Program-made: the position numbers and the translations under genes
The notes under the pieces: model-generated
Seen by the model: only the letters and a program-made list of their open reading frames with translations
Told to the model about the DNA's origin: nothing
Databases searched by the model: none
Shown: positions 1 to 12,013 of the stretch, piece by piece
How the letters are laid out: each line of letters starts with the position of its first letter
How positions within the stretch are numbered: position 1 is the first letter of the stretch
DNA from: Paulinella micropora
Taxonomy: Eukaryota > Cercozoa > Imbricatea > Euglyphida
Length of the DNA stretch: 64,000 bases
Assembly: GCA_009731375.1 (NCBI GenBank)
Contig: BJOX01000098.1
Location: forward strand, 891,498 to 955,497
Direction of reading: 5' to 3'

Positions 1-262
1 ATGGTAGAACTTGACCACTGGGCTATCACGGTGTCCAAATCATAATAATAATAATCATAATAATAATCATAATAATAATCGTAATAATAAATGTATCTCC
101 TGCCAATTGCTGAGCCAAAAGGCCATGTGCATCCAGTCCTCCATTCCATAAGGAAAGTCTCCACACCAATCGGTGGAATAAAGGAAGTGACGGCATAGAA
201 CATTACTCTAGGAGCTTTATACCAATCAGCCCATGGAAAGGACCGATGGCCTATGTACTCCC

Positions 263-332
<70 letters not shown>

Positions 333-540
333 AATAAGTAAATAAAGAGGGAACGAACGAGCCCTGACGGAGACTGAAGGAATACTGAACTAGTACTTAA
401 TAAATACAGAGCGAACGCTTGTTAAATACTAACTTTGAATAAGTACCGATCGAATAATAAAGATTACTCAACTGAACGACAAATAATGAATCATGAAGCA
501 ATACAGTCTGCATTAATATCGAATGAATGATATATATCAA
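1..540. repeat. Host flank with (TAA)n tracts and degenerate minisatellite
   Basis: Two ATA/TAA microsatellites lie near 43-95 and 265-325. From about 345 the sequence becomes a degenerate repeat built on GAACGAATACT-like words, the same family seen at 17378-18266 and 30695-31060. No gene is visible. Confidence 0.7.
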
Positions 541-757
541 TGTACTATCCCCAACGATAGCTCAATGGAAGAGTAAGTCGGTAATATAACCAAACACAGT
601 CCTCAAAAAGAGAATGATGTCTCGTTATATTAGCTCAGTGACGCAAAGACAAAAAGCCGCCAAAAGACCAGGATCAAATTGGCATGTCAGACGTGTCCGG
701 CCAGACGAAATCTATAAATAAGTTTTTTACCGGATAATTCGGGTGGTGATGTCCACA
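541..757 (-). repeat. 3' LTR of retrotransposon 1
   Basis: This matches 17162-17377 with about two substitutions and a 1-bp indel. A purine-rich polypurine tract, read on the minus strand, lies directly inside it at about 758-772. The stretch around GAGCTAATATAACGAGACATCATTCT (minus strand) is shared with the LTR of element 2, so the two families are related. A TTTATAGA stretch could be the promoter TATA. Confidence 0.93.
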
Positions 758-1588
758 GTACCCCCTCCCAGTTTTTTATGGCGGAACTTCGTTTCCGACA
801 TAATACGCTTTGAAGTGATTTCTTTTCTGACTAAGATTCGTTTAGAGTTATGTACGAAGATACATCAACCCACGAATTAGCCGTTATAAAACAACAATGA
901 TACTTGCCCGATACTACGTGACCAATCGTATATATACTCTAGCACATTCAGTATCTATATTAAAATCTTCCTCTTTCTTCTGTCGATAAGATATTTGTGC
1001 AGTATGTCCAAGTATAATGTTTTATGGTTGAGTAATAATGTAATGTCGTCATTTCCATTTATATGTAATAACCGGTCGTCGGTTTCCATAAATACATTTA
1101 CTTTTTGTAAAGACATACCCTTGTATAAATCGGTATCATTTAATATAATGTCAGGTGATCAAGTATGACGACTATATCCGAAGTTGGGTTGAGTGCGCCC
1201 TAACCTTGAGATATGCCGATACAAGTAGAGATCGATGGAATCCGGTGTAGCAGCTCATGTTATTGAAATATATCAGTTCTGATTAGACTGTAGAGTCTTT
1301 AATGAGATCATCATTCTGGTACTAATGCGGGTCGCATCCAGGAAACACCATCGCTCACTCAAATAGCGATCCCGGGCCCGTAACGGTGCTGTTTCGTGGC
1401 CGTCTCGTCTGTCTCTGCCGAAGCAAGAGAATAGAATGCCTATTTTTTGTCAGCTGTGTCTTGTTAATCTCTATAAGAATGAATGCTGTAGTAGCTTTGA
1501 TATCTAAATAAGGTTGTCGGGACGATATTGGATCAATGCTATGTTCGCAATCGATCAGGTCCACAATACTTCGAGAAAAAAATACTTA
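758..1588 (-). other. 3' untranslated region of retrotransposon 1
   Basis: This lies between the pol stop and the polypurine tract. No convincing gene is seen. Part of it (about 1320-1380) resembles the equivalent 3' region of element 2 near 29370-29440, so it is a conserved noncoding 3' segment of the family. Confidence 0.6.
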
Positions 1589-4500
1589 CTATAGACCCCG
1601 TTTACGCGCGCGGACTCCTTTACCTGGTGGAGGACCTCCAACCAAAGTTAAGTCTAAGGTAGACTGTTCGAGGACGTCCCAAATTTTGTGAGGGATTGCG
1701 CCTTGTGCCAAGTCAAAAGGAATGTCTAGCACCCCTCGTGGTAGTGCTTGTATGGTCCACGCGGTATGATCTTTATCTGTGGGAGATATGGTATCATCCC
1801 ATGTCTCAAGTTTCTTGGCGTCTTTATATACTGGAAGGTATTGTCTTACTTTAGGATCTTCCACTGGATCCAGACTCCTCCAGAAATGTAAGACTGGTTG
1901 TATTATTTGTGCCGCAGTCGAAATTCGATTCGATCGCGTATGGCGTTTGTGAGGTACTGCCATGACTCTCATGAGATATAAATCTGAGAGCGTGTCATCG
2001 GCTACGTGTTGAGCCGCAGGCCTCACCAAGTAAAAAGCGTCTTTGGCCCATGAAATATGTCCAATCGCATCTCCTTCTTTCCAACTGGGGTGAACGAGAG
2101 TGTCATTGCCCGCGCGAGGGTCTTGATCTCCGTCATCGCTCCCCTTTTGATGGACTCCTTGCGAACGTGCCGTCCTTGTTGCCTTTCTCGGTCGGTCGTA
2201 GATAAGGTCATTTTGAGCTCTCCTTATTTGCGCCTCCGTGAACTTTCCTTCCGGCATGTTCGACTCCACCCTTTTGCGGGTCTGAGTCCCCGCCGCGCTT
2301 TTGCGGTCGGTGGCCCGCTTGTTCTCCAGCTCAGCCTCCTCCTTCTCCGCAATTGGTGCCCTGTAGGCATCCCGTTCCGAGATATCCTCCTTACGGATTG
2401 GTGGGACCTCTTTAAAGTCAGCCTCCATCCGTTTGAGTGCTTGATCAACGGACTCATCTTCAAGTAGGAAGGGATCATACTTAATCAGCCTTCGTACATT
2501 GACTATTTGAACTTTCCCTCTGCCCCTGATTTTATAATTCAAAGGCCCCATCTGTTCCATGATCTGGTATGGTCCTTTCCAGTGGATGAACTGCTTCGAG
2601 CTGACTCCCTGAGGAACCTGAGGATGGTACACTAGTACAATATCCCCGACCTGAAATCTGACTTGATCCAGGTGTGCCTGCCTGACACCTTCAGCAACAG
2701 TCTTCCTGCGCTCCGCCTCCCTATGCGCCTGTACTATTTGCTCCGCCTCCATCTTCGCCCGAAGTCTCATCCCAAACAGCTCATCCTGATCTGCCCATGA
2801 ATCTTTTGGGTGCAGCAGTGAGGCTGGGATGGCGGGCTCACGCCCATATACCAATTGGTATGGCGAGACGGAACCTTTTGAACCACCTAACGCTGTAGAG
2901 GGTAGGCAATTCATAGCAAAGGCAAACGAGGATGCTGCCTCCACCCATGCCTTTTGGTTCTCCTTCTTCATACAATACATCTTCAGCGCGGCCTTGAGGG
3001 GTCTATGCACCCGCTCTATCTTGCCGTTCGCTCTGGGGTTATAGGCGGTGACATATTGCCATTTCATGCCGTAATATGCAGATAGCTTGTCGATGACTTC
3101 ATTATTAAAGTCAGAGCCTCGATCTGAGCATATTTTTCTCGGCACCCCAATCTGTGAGATGATCCTGTCAATCAACGCCTTGGCTGTTGTTTCGCCCGTA
3201 ACGTCTTTGACTGGGACCACCCATACATAGTTGGTGGCTCTGTCCATGGCCGTTAGAAGTTATCTGTAACCTTCCGTCGTGACCGGGAAAGGTCCTACAT
3301 GATCAGTGTGTAAGAACTCGAACATTCCTAAGTGTAAAGGAAAAGTCCCGATCAGGCCAAAATTCGCCTTCAATGGTGTTTTGGATGTCTTGCATGGGAT
3401 GCATGCATTGACCTGTTCATCAATATTCTCCTTCATCTTCTTCCACCAGAATCGTCTCGAAATGAACATATGCGTTCTTTGTCGGCCCGGGTGCGCCAGT
3501 AGTGGGCAGTTATGAGCAGCGACAAAAATGATGTGTCTGAGTTTCTCAGGAACCCAGAGAGTCCATTTGTCTGGTTGTGATGCATAGCGCCCGTGTTGGC
3601 CTTTGTACCACAAGAGACCGTCTCTCCACCCCATCTCCTTCTGTTGCTCCTTAATCTCCTTCGTCATTTTCAGCTCGTTCGGGTTCTTGTATAGCTGTAT
3701 TAGCTCTTTGAACTCCGGATCGAGAGCCTGTTGCTGTCTCCATGCAGTGGGTGAGGCTATGTGGATAGTCCCATCCTCTAGCTGCACTCCTATCCTCTCA
3801 GGGTTTTCGTCTAACTCCTCCTTGTTCTCCTGCGGGGGTTCCGCATATGCTTCTTGCTTAATCTCTTCTTGTTTTATCTCCGCCTTCATATTCTCATATG
3901 CTTCATAGGACCACTCAGCATCCTCGAGGACATGTGCTGTACAACATATCCCATGATCCGGACCTTGCGGGCTATGACGTAGACCCGATCGGTTATATCG
4001 GACCCCTCTCGCCATCTGCATCGACTCGATATGATGCACTTCGTATGTGCAGTCTGGGGATAGATCCTCCATTTCTGCTGATGATACGAGAGCTGCCACT
4101 TCTGGGTGAAACTCTAGCCTGGAGAGGCTGTCAGCGACAACATTTCTCTTGCCGGGTAGATGGACCATTGTAAAATCGAAACATGACAAGAATGCCTGCC
4201 ATCTCGCTAGACGGCCAGTCTGTTCATGATTCATCAGCCATAGTAAATTCTGGTGATCAGTCCTTACTATAAACTGAGGTCCACCCCATAAATACTCTCT
4301 CAACCGTTTGAGGGCCCAGACCACCGCCAGTGCCTCTCTCTGTCTCGTACAATAGTTTCGCTCCGCCGAGCACAACTTTCTACTTATAAACATGATCGGG
4401 CGCAACTTTTTCTCCTCGTCTTCCTGTTGTAAGCTGCGCCGATCGCGAACTTTGATGCGTCTGTGTCGACTACGAATTGCTTCGAAAAGTCGGGCATCAT

Positions 4501-7375
4501 CAGTACGAGTCCGCCATCCTTCGGATCTTTATAGATGAGATCTTTGAGCGTGTTGTACGCTTCTAAGGCTTCATCATCCCACTTCTCAAAATCACCGAAG
4601 TCGATCATTCTCTCCAACTTAGACCGAGTTGCACCCCAATTGGGTATGAACTGGCTGTAATATTGCGCCATCGCAAGAAATGAGTGCAGATCTGTGCGAT
4701 TCTTCTGCCTCTGCCGGCTCATGATCTCCTCCCTCCTTCTCTTTGGATATCGAGACTCTATTGTAAGAGATTTCGTACTCCAAATATGTCACGCTTGTCT
4801 TTGCGAGTTGACATTTCTTCAAATTACATTTCAGGCCAAATAGTTTGATACGCCTGAAAATATCTGTTAGATGGTCGATGTGCTCTTCCATCGTATTGGA
4901 GTACACGATAATGTCATCGATGTAACAAAATGCGTACTCTCCCGCCTTCTGTCCTCTTCTCCTCATGAAACCTCCCTCTGTCTGGTCATTATATTTGCTA
5001 CTCAGCATGCTTTGCATCGCTTCCTGAAAGAGTCCCTGGGCCTGTTTGAGTCCCATTGGAAGTACTTTCCACTGATATATCTCCATTCCTACTACAAATG
5101 CAGTCAGCCATCTGGACTTTTCATCCAGTGGAATTTGCCAGAAGCCATTCTTCAGATCAATGACTGAGTATAGCTTGGCGTTCCGCAATACTCGCCTTCC
5201 TTCTTCAAGAGTAGGTAATGGATTTCGTTCCTCCTCTAAAATTTTATTGACGCGGGCATAGTTAACCGTTAAGCGCCATTCTCCTCCCGGTTTAGGCACC
5301 AGTCTCGGTTGGGAAACTATTGGAGATGTCGATCTCTCAATGAAATCCTCATCGAGTAACTGCCGTGCTTGTTCTTCTGCGATCTTTGCTTCATGTATAC
5401 TCAGATTTGCCCGTCGTGGCGCCGGTGAAGGCTCAGCACCTGGTATTTTACAAATAACCGCGGTGAAGTCTTCCGGCTTGACACCTCCCGCTTGAGGGGG
5501 GTCAAAAATCATTTTGTTCGCCTTCAATCTCTCTTTCAAAACCTCTTTCTCTTTCTCCGTACCTGCTCCTACTGCCAATTTCTCGTCTATCGCCGCCTTA
5601 AACTCCTCCTCTGACATTCTCTTGTGATGCTTGAGGGGTGCTCTGTCCTCCTCCAAGCCCAACTCTTCTTCTGATATATCGTCCATTCCCGTTTTTTCAT
5701 ATGTGGCAGTGTCTGGTTCGTCGTCCTCCGCCAGACCTACCAACATATCTATTAATCTCGCATATTGCAACGGAGCTTTTCGGGTGTAGAAACCATCGAA
5801 GCATGTGAATGCTTGAGGAATCAATTTCAACTTGTCCTGGTCTCTGAGCTTCCGCTTGTATGCACTGCTCTGCTCACGAGTCCCGAGACGACAAGCCACC
5901 ACTAAGTGTTGCTTCCGTGAGGGCACCGGTATCGGATGATCAATAAGCCGGTCCCGTATCTCCTGCGCCCATATCGCCTTCTCATTGTACGGGAGTATGA
6001 CCGTATATGGTTTATTATTTTCAAAAAGAGTGCGCAGGCACTTTTTCACTTCTGTCAGTGAGCGCGGCCACGTAGGCTCGTCACCCCAGAATTCGGTAAT
6101 AAAGCTTTTAATATCTTCTGCCGGGATATCAGGGAGTCGTCCCCTTCTCCTCGGTATAAACTCCTGTCTGTCCTTCTCTTCCACCTTTACGTGAAAGCAA
6201 TACCCGTTGGTAATATATACATCGGCCCCTGCTCCTTCTTCAAATCTCGCCAACGATGGGCACCTTTTTCCCATGCATATAATCTCCTCTTTCCTCTTTT
6301 CAATGAGATCGTCTATCGACTTTTTATCCCATTGTGTAGAGACTGTAGCCGTATAGACCTCCGCCTCTCTCTTGTCTGACAGGTTTGAACCATCTTTAGA
6401 CACCGCGTCCGTTGGCATATATGCCTCATATGCGTGTGTAATGGCCACCTGTTTCCCTTCCGATGCTACCCCTAGGTGTAGGGCCTCGTATGAGTCAATA
6501 GCATGGAGAGAGTCGACAGTATATTCTTCTCCTGGCTCTACGCCGTATATGACTCTTTTGGCGGCGCAATCAATCACTACGTTCATTGTCGCCAGTTGGT
6601 CGTACGACAAAAGAACAGATCCGTGGTATTCGGGGACAACGTATAAGTCCACTCGATATACTCGTCCGGATTTCAATTTAAAATTTAAAGTGATGATGCC
6701 CGTTATATCCGTCCGACTACTAACTCCTTTCAAGGTGCCAGATGATTTTTTCATATTAGTTTCTAACCACGCATGGTGTTTCGTAGTAAATTTCCGGCCG
6801 ACAATATTAATATTCGCCATAGTATCATTACCAACGTTTATAAAGGTATTTAATGTTTCACAAAAAAGGTTCGTATAGCATAAAGCGTCTGGCCGGTGAC
6901 TTTTTAAGGCCAATACAAGGAGCTTGTGTTCTAAAATCTGTATCCTTTTCTCGAGGTTCGCCTCCTCCTCCCTTTCCGCCGTTTTTGTAATGTCTTTTTG
7001 GGTATTGTTCACAGGCGAAGGATGATTGTCCTTGCTTTCTCTGTTTGAGACCGTGAGGAGAGGTTGATGTCCTCCATCCTCCTTGTCTATTGTCTGTCTC
7101 GGCAAGTTGATAAGATTAACTGCCGGTTCTATTCTTACTTTCTTCGGCTGTGGCTGCGACAGGCCCGCCTGCTTTCTCTTTGCCAGCGCTTTACTCGCCT
7201 GCCTATTAGCAGCATGCACTGTTTGTTGTCGTGATGGGTGTACTGGTATTGTACTACCTTTGAGTTGGTCTGTGGCCTGCTGTGGGCTCTTAGACTCACT
7301 GGTACCCTTGGTTGGGACCTGCACAACGGTGTATCGTGCAATGCATGTTGTTCTGTTTTCTCCCTCCTTCTCTAG
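1589..7375 (-). pseudogene. pol: pol of retrotransposon 1 (protease-RT-RNase H-integrase), broken
   Basis: The frame opens directly after the gag UGA (7376-7378) and has no ATG near its start, so translation must come through that stop. It encodes a retropepsin-like region, RT with a YIDD box, RNase H, an HHCC zinc-binding domain, a DDE integrase core, a GPY-type module and a long C-terminal tail, all closely matching the intact pol at 23441-29188. Three lesions are visible by comparison: an indel near 4720, a one-base deletion near 4420 at the start of RNase H, and a Tyr-to-stop change at 3260-3262 in the integrase. RT also has QAQG where element 2 has QAPG, and YLEY for YLGY. It is a decayed polyprotein gene. 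Confidence 0.92.
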
Positions 7376-7378
7376 TCA
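7376..7378 (-). promoter_or_regulatory. Leaky UGA-CUA stop between gag and pol (element 1)
   Basis: On the minus strand gag ends CAA-UGA-CUA and the same frame stays open into pol. UGA followed by CUA is a well known high-readthrough context. There is no ATG in the first part of the pol frame, so readthrough is the simplest way to express Pol. The same sequence occurs in the copies ending at 9633 and 12014. Confidence 0.75.
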
Positions 7379-8722
7379 TTGGACTACCTCAAATCTGTTA
7401 CCTGAGTCGGCATCAGTGTCGGTAGTGGTTGCGCCTGATGTCGCATAGGCCTGTGGTGCTGAGGAACTCGAGCTTGAGCTCGAGCCGTCTGCCCAGCCCC
7501 CATCTCTGTGGTACGGGCGCTCTGCGCTGCCGTATCCACCTCGGCCAACCCATCTTCCTCCTCCTCTACCTTGAAATACACCTCTTCCTCCTCCTCTTCT
7601 CACAAATCCTCTCTCCCCCCCGCGAGTGTATGTGCCTCGTGCGAAAGGGGCTCCTCCTCCTCGATTGATTCCTCTCCCTCCTCCTCTTCCTCGTGTTCCA
7701 CCTCTTCCTCTACTTGCGGCTTCTATGGCTGCCGTCTTCTGATCATCTCTAGCGAAAAGAGAATTGATCGCGTCAGCTAGTTCGTGGTCATGGTCCGCGA
7801 CATCCTGTAATTTCCACCCCTGATCCTTGCGCAGTCGGCGCAGAACGGCGACGGTGTTGGTTTCGTCCGACCGTACGTTCTTGAGGAGTGTGTTTCGGAT
7901 GCGGGTGTCCTCGACATCGTGGTTGTACGGGCATTTCTTATTTGTGTGTTTGAAGCATTGTGCCCGTGCCCACCAACGAATACAAGGTGTGTTAGCTTCA
8001 CGACTGTTCTCTCTTGGTCGCTTTCCTAGAGATCGTTGCGTATGTGCGGCTTGCGGTTGAGCAGAAGCCGATGCAGAACCGATCAAGGATGCTGTCTGGC
8101 TGTCGAGCCTCTGACAAGCGGTCATTACTTCGGTCCACAACATTTTTGGGCTCACGGCCTTAGTCGTGGCCTCAAAGACGCTCATCTCCAAAAAGTTCAA
8201 GTGCTTTACCTTGTCGAAGGTTTTGCAGTCTTGCATGAGCAGTGTGAGCTTATTTTTGTTGTAGACGTGCAAAGCACTGAGGAAATATAGGAGTATGGCT
8301 TTGTGGTTATAAAAGAGAGTGTACTGGGTGCCCACATTTGTTAAGACAGATGCAAGCTGAGTGACAGACTGCAACTGCTCCGATACTAAGTCGAAAATTT
8401 CAAACCCAATCAATGTGCCCGTGCACAAGTGTTGGTATCCACTTGCCATAAAGTATCGAATGAGGGCAGCAATGGCCAGAGTACAACTCATCTCTGCATG
8501 TCCACCTTTCCTTGCTAGCTCCTCCTCTCCTTTGTACTTATCGTAAGTTATACGATCAAAACCAGCTCCAAGGAGGGATCGATCACAGAGATGTTCTAGT
8601 CCTGCTCCACCTCACACTGGTTTTGCTGGAAGCATCTGTCCATCTCATTGAACTTAGTCATGAGGGTCTTCTCTGTGTCAGCCTCATTGGCAGTGATAGC
8701 ATAGAGCTTAAGGCCCCCTCCC
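7376..8722 (-). pseudogene. gag: gag C-terminal part, copy A
   Basis: This is the C-terminal half of Gag, in frame with and just upstream of pol. It contains a CCCH-type zinc finger (C-x8-C-x7-C-x3-H), a Gly/Arg-rich RGG tail and a run of serines, ending at UGA 7376-7378. A 10-bp deletion near 8600, relative to copies B-D, breaks the frame. The copy stops at the N gap. It differs from the other copies by scattered substitutions, so it comes from another haplotype or paralogue rather than being an exact repeat. Confidence 0.85.
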
Positions 8723-8732
8723 NNNNNNNNNN
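8723..8732. other. 10-N assembly gap
   Basis: A run of ten N. To its left is gag (read toward pol); to its right is pol sequence equivalent to about 6475 onward. The join repeats sequence instead of continuing it, which suggests a scaffold error. Confidence 0.95.
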
Positions 8733-9632
8733 ATGTAGGGCCTCGTATGAGTCAATAGCATGGAGAGAGTCGACAGTATATTCTTCTCCTAGCTCTGCGC
8801 CGTATATGACTCTTTTTGCGGCGCAATCAATCACTACGTTCATTGTCGCCAGTTGGTCGTACGACAAAAGAACAGATCCGTGGTATTCGGGGACAACGTA
8901 CAAGTCCACTCGATATACTCGTCCGGATTTCAATTTAAAATTTAAAGTGATGATGCCCGTTATATCCGTCCGACTACTAACTCCTTTCAAGGTGCCAGAT
9001 GATTTTTTCATATTAGTTTCTAACCACTCATGGTGTTTCGTAGTAAATTTCTGGCCGACAATATTAATATTCGCCATAGTATCATTACCAACGTTTATAA
9101 AGGTATTTAATGTTTCACAAAAAAGGTTCGTATAGCATAAAGCGTCTGGCCGGTGACTTTTTAAGGCCAATACAAGGAGCTTGTGTTCTAAAATCTGTAT
9201 CCTTTTCTCGAGGTTCGCCTCCTCCTCCCTTTCCGCCGTTTTTGTAATGTCTTTTTGGGTATTGTTCACAGGCGAAGGATGATTGTCCTTGCTTTCTCTG
9301 TTTGAGACCGTGAGGAGAGGTTGATGTCCTCCATCCTCCTTGTCTATTGTCTGTCTCGGCAAGTTGATAAGATTAACTGCCGGTTCTATTCTTACTTTCT
9401 TCGGCTGTGGCTGCGACAGGCCCGCCTGCTTTCTCTTTGCCAGCGCTTTACTCGCCTGCCTATTAGCAGCATGCACTGTTTGTTGTCGTGATGGGTGTAC
9501 TGGTATTGTACTACCTTTGAGTTGGTCTGTGGCCTGCTGTGGGCTCTTAGACTCACTGGTACCCTTGGTTGGGACCTGCACAACGGTGTATCGTGCAATG
9601 CATGTTGTTCTGTTTTCTCCCTCCTTCTCTAG
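8733..9632 (-). pseudogene. pol: pol N-terminal fragment, copy B
   Basis: A near-identical copy of about 6475-7375: the linker after the gag UGA plus the protease-like region with the DTMA motif. It is cut at the N gap. It is best read as a duplicated contig end, not a separate gene. Confidence 0.85.
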
Positions 9633-11331
9633 TCATTGGACTACCTCAAATCTGTTACCTGAGTCGGCATCAGTGTCGGTAGTGGTTGCGCCTGATGTCG
9701 CATAGGCCTGTGGTGCTGAGGAACTCGAGCTTGAGCTCGAGCCGTCTGCCCAGCCCCCATCTCTGTGGTACGGGCGCTCTGCGCTGCCGTATCCACCTCG
9801 GCCAACCCATCTTCCTCCTCCTCTACCTTGAAATACACCTCTTCCTCCTCCTCTTCTCACAAATCCTCTCTCCCCCCCGCGAGTGTATGTGCCTCGTGCG
9901 AAAGGGGCTCCTCCTCCTCGATTGATTCCTCTCCCTCCTCCTCTTCCTCGTGTTCCACCTCTTCCTCTACTTGCGGCTTCTATGGCTGCCGTCTTCTGAT
10001 CATCTCTAGCGAAAAGAGAATTGATCGCGTCAGCTAGTTCGTGGTCATGGTCCGCGACATCCTGTAATTTCCACCCCTGATCCTTGCGCAGTCGGCGCAG
10101 AACGGCGACGGTGTTGGTTTCGTCCGACCGTACGTTCTTGAGGAGTGTGTTTCGGATGCGGGTGTCCTCGACATCGTGGTTGTACGGGCATTTCTTATTT
10201 GTGTGTTTGAAGCATTGTGCCCGTGCCCACCAACGAATACAAGGTGTGTTAGCTTCACGACTGTTCTCTCTTGGTCGCTTTCCTAGAGATCGTTGCGTAT
10301 GTGCGGCTTGCGGTTGAGCAGAAGCCGATGCAGAACCGATCAAGGATGCTGTCTGGCTGTCGAGCCTCTGACAAGCGGTCATTACTTCGGTCCACAACAT
10401 TTTTGGGCTCACGGCCTTAGTCGTGGCCTCAAAGACGCTCATCTCCAAAAAGTTCAAGTGCTTTACCTTGTCGAAGGTTTTGCAGTCTTGCATGAGCAGT
10501 GTGAGCTTATTTTTGTTGTAGACGTGCAAAGCACTGAGGAAATATAGGAGTATGGCTTTGTGGTTATAAAAGAGAGTGTACTGGGTGCCCACATTTGTTA
10601 AGACAGATGCAAGCTGAGTGACAGACTGCAACTGCTCCGATACTAAGTCGAAAATTTCAAACCCAATCAATGTGCCAGTGCACAAGTGTTGGTATCCACT
10701 TGCCTTAAAGTATCGAATGAGGGCAGCAATGGCCAGAGTACAACTCATCTCTGCATGTCCACCTTTCCTTGCTAGCTCCTCCTCTCCTCTGTACTTCTCG
10801 TAAGTTATACGATCAAAACCAGCTCCAAGGAGGGATCGATCACAGAGATGTTCTAGGACTTCATACTCCTGCTCCACCTCACACTGGTTTTGCTGGAAGC
10901 ATCTGTCCATCTCATTGAGCTTAGTCATGAGGGTCTTCTCTGTGTCAGCCTCATTGGCAGTGATAGCATAGAGCTTAAGGCCCCCTCCCCCAATTTTGAT
11001 TTTAGCTAGGGCTGCCTGCAGCGCCTGCTTTTTCTTCTGGGAGTCAGTCAAGTTAATTACTGTTCCTCCCCCTTGGGGTCCTCCTCCTGTGGGCCCTCCT
11101 GCTTTCTTGAGAGCTGGGTTAGATGTGGTAGGTGGAGCCTTTGGCTGTGGAGCCACCCGTGCTACTGCAATTGCCACAGCTATCTTCTCCTTCTGCTCCT
11201 TCTCCTCTTTCTCGTCTCTTCTTCTTTCACCTGTCGTGCTAGATGAGTCACGAACTGTGCAAGCCCTGTGGCACTAGAGAGGAAGTGTGCCTTTTCTCTC
11301 ATGGAAGACTTATCAGCTCTGTTATTATTTG
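9633..11331 (-). pseudogene. gag: gag fragment, copy B
   Basis: The open frame runs from about 11177 to the UGA at 9633-9635 and covers the central Gag region, CCCH finger and RGG tail. Above 11177 a small deletion, relative to copies C and D, shifts frame into sequence that still aligns with gag up to the gap. The missing N-terminus and the gap mark it as an assembly fragment or a partial element copy. Confidence 0.85.
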
Positions 11332-11341
11332 NNNNNNNNNN
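11332..11341. other. 10-N assembly gap
   Basis: Ten N separate gag sequence on the left from protease-region pol sequence on the right, again out of the order expected in one element. Confidence 0.95.
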
Positions 11342-12013
11342 TTTATCCGTCCGACTACTAACTCCTTTCAAGGTGCCAGATGATTTTTTCATATTAGTTT
11401 CTAACCACGCATGGTGTTTCGTAGTAAATTTCCGGCCGACGATATTAATATTCGCCATAGTATCATTACCAACGTTTCTAAAGGTATTTAATGTTTCACA
11501 AAAAAGCTTCGTATAGCATAAAGCGTCTGGCCGGTGACTTTTTAAGGCCAATACAAGGAGCTTGTGTTCTAAAATCTGTATCCTTTTCTCGAGGTTCGCC
11601 TCCTCCTCCCTTTCCGCCGTTTTTGTAATGTCTTTTTGGGTATTGTTCACAGGCGAAGGATGATTGTCCTTGCTTTCTCTGTTTGAGACCGTGAGGAGAG
11701 GTTGATGTCCTCCATCCTCCTTGTCTATTGTCTGTCTCGGCAAGTTGATAAGATTAACTGCCGGTTCTATTCTTACTTTCTTCGGCTGTGGCTGCGACAG
11801 GCCCGCCTGCTTTCTCTTTGCCAGCGCTTTACTCGCCTGCCTATTAGCAGCATGCACTGTTTGTTGTCGTGATGGGTGTACTGGTATTGTACTACCTTTG
11901 AGTTGGTCTGTGGCCTGCTGTGGGCTCTTAGACTCACTGGTACCCTTGGTTGGGACCTGCACAACGGTGTATCGTGCAATGCATGTTGTTCTGTTTTCTC
12001 CCTCCTTCTCTAG
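11342..12013 (-). pseudogene. pol: pol N-terminal fragment, copy C
   Basis: A third copy of the segment between the gag UGA and the protease-like domain, with a few substitutions relative to copies A and B. It is truncated by the gap at 11332. Confidence 0.85.

Noticed and set aside
7322-7380. Gag-pol ribosomal frameshift
   Set aside because: Gag and pol are in the same frame in both elements, so no frame change is needed.
7427-8290. Plus-strand frames opposite gag
   Set aside because: They recur in every gag copy only because the minus strand codes there; they have no start context or known domain.
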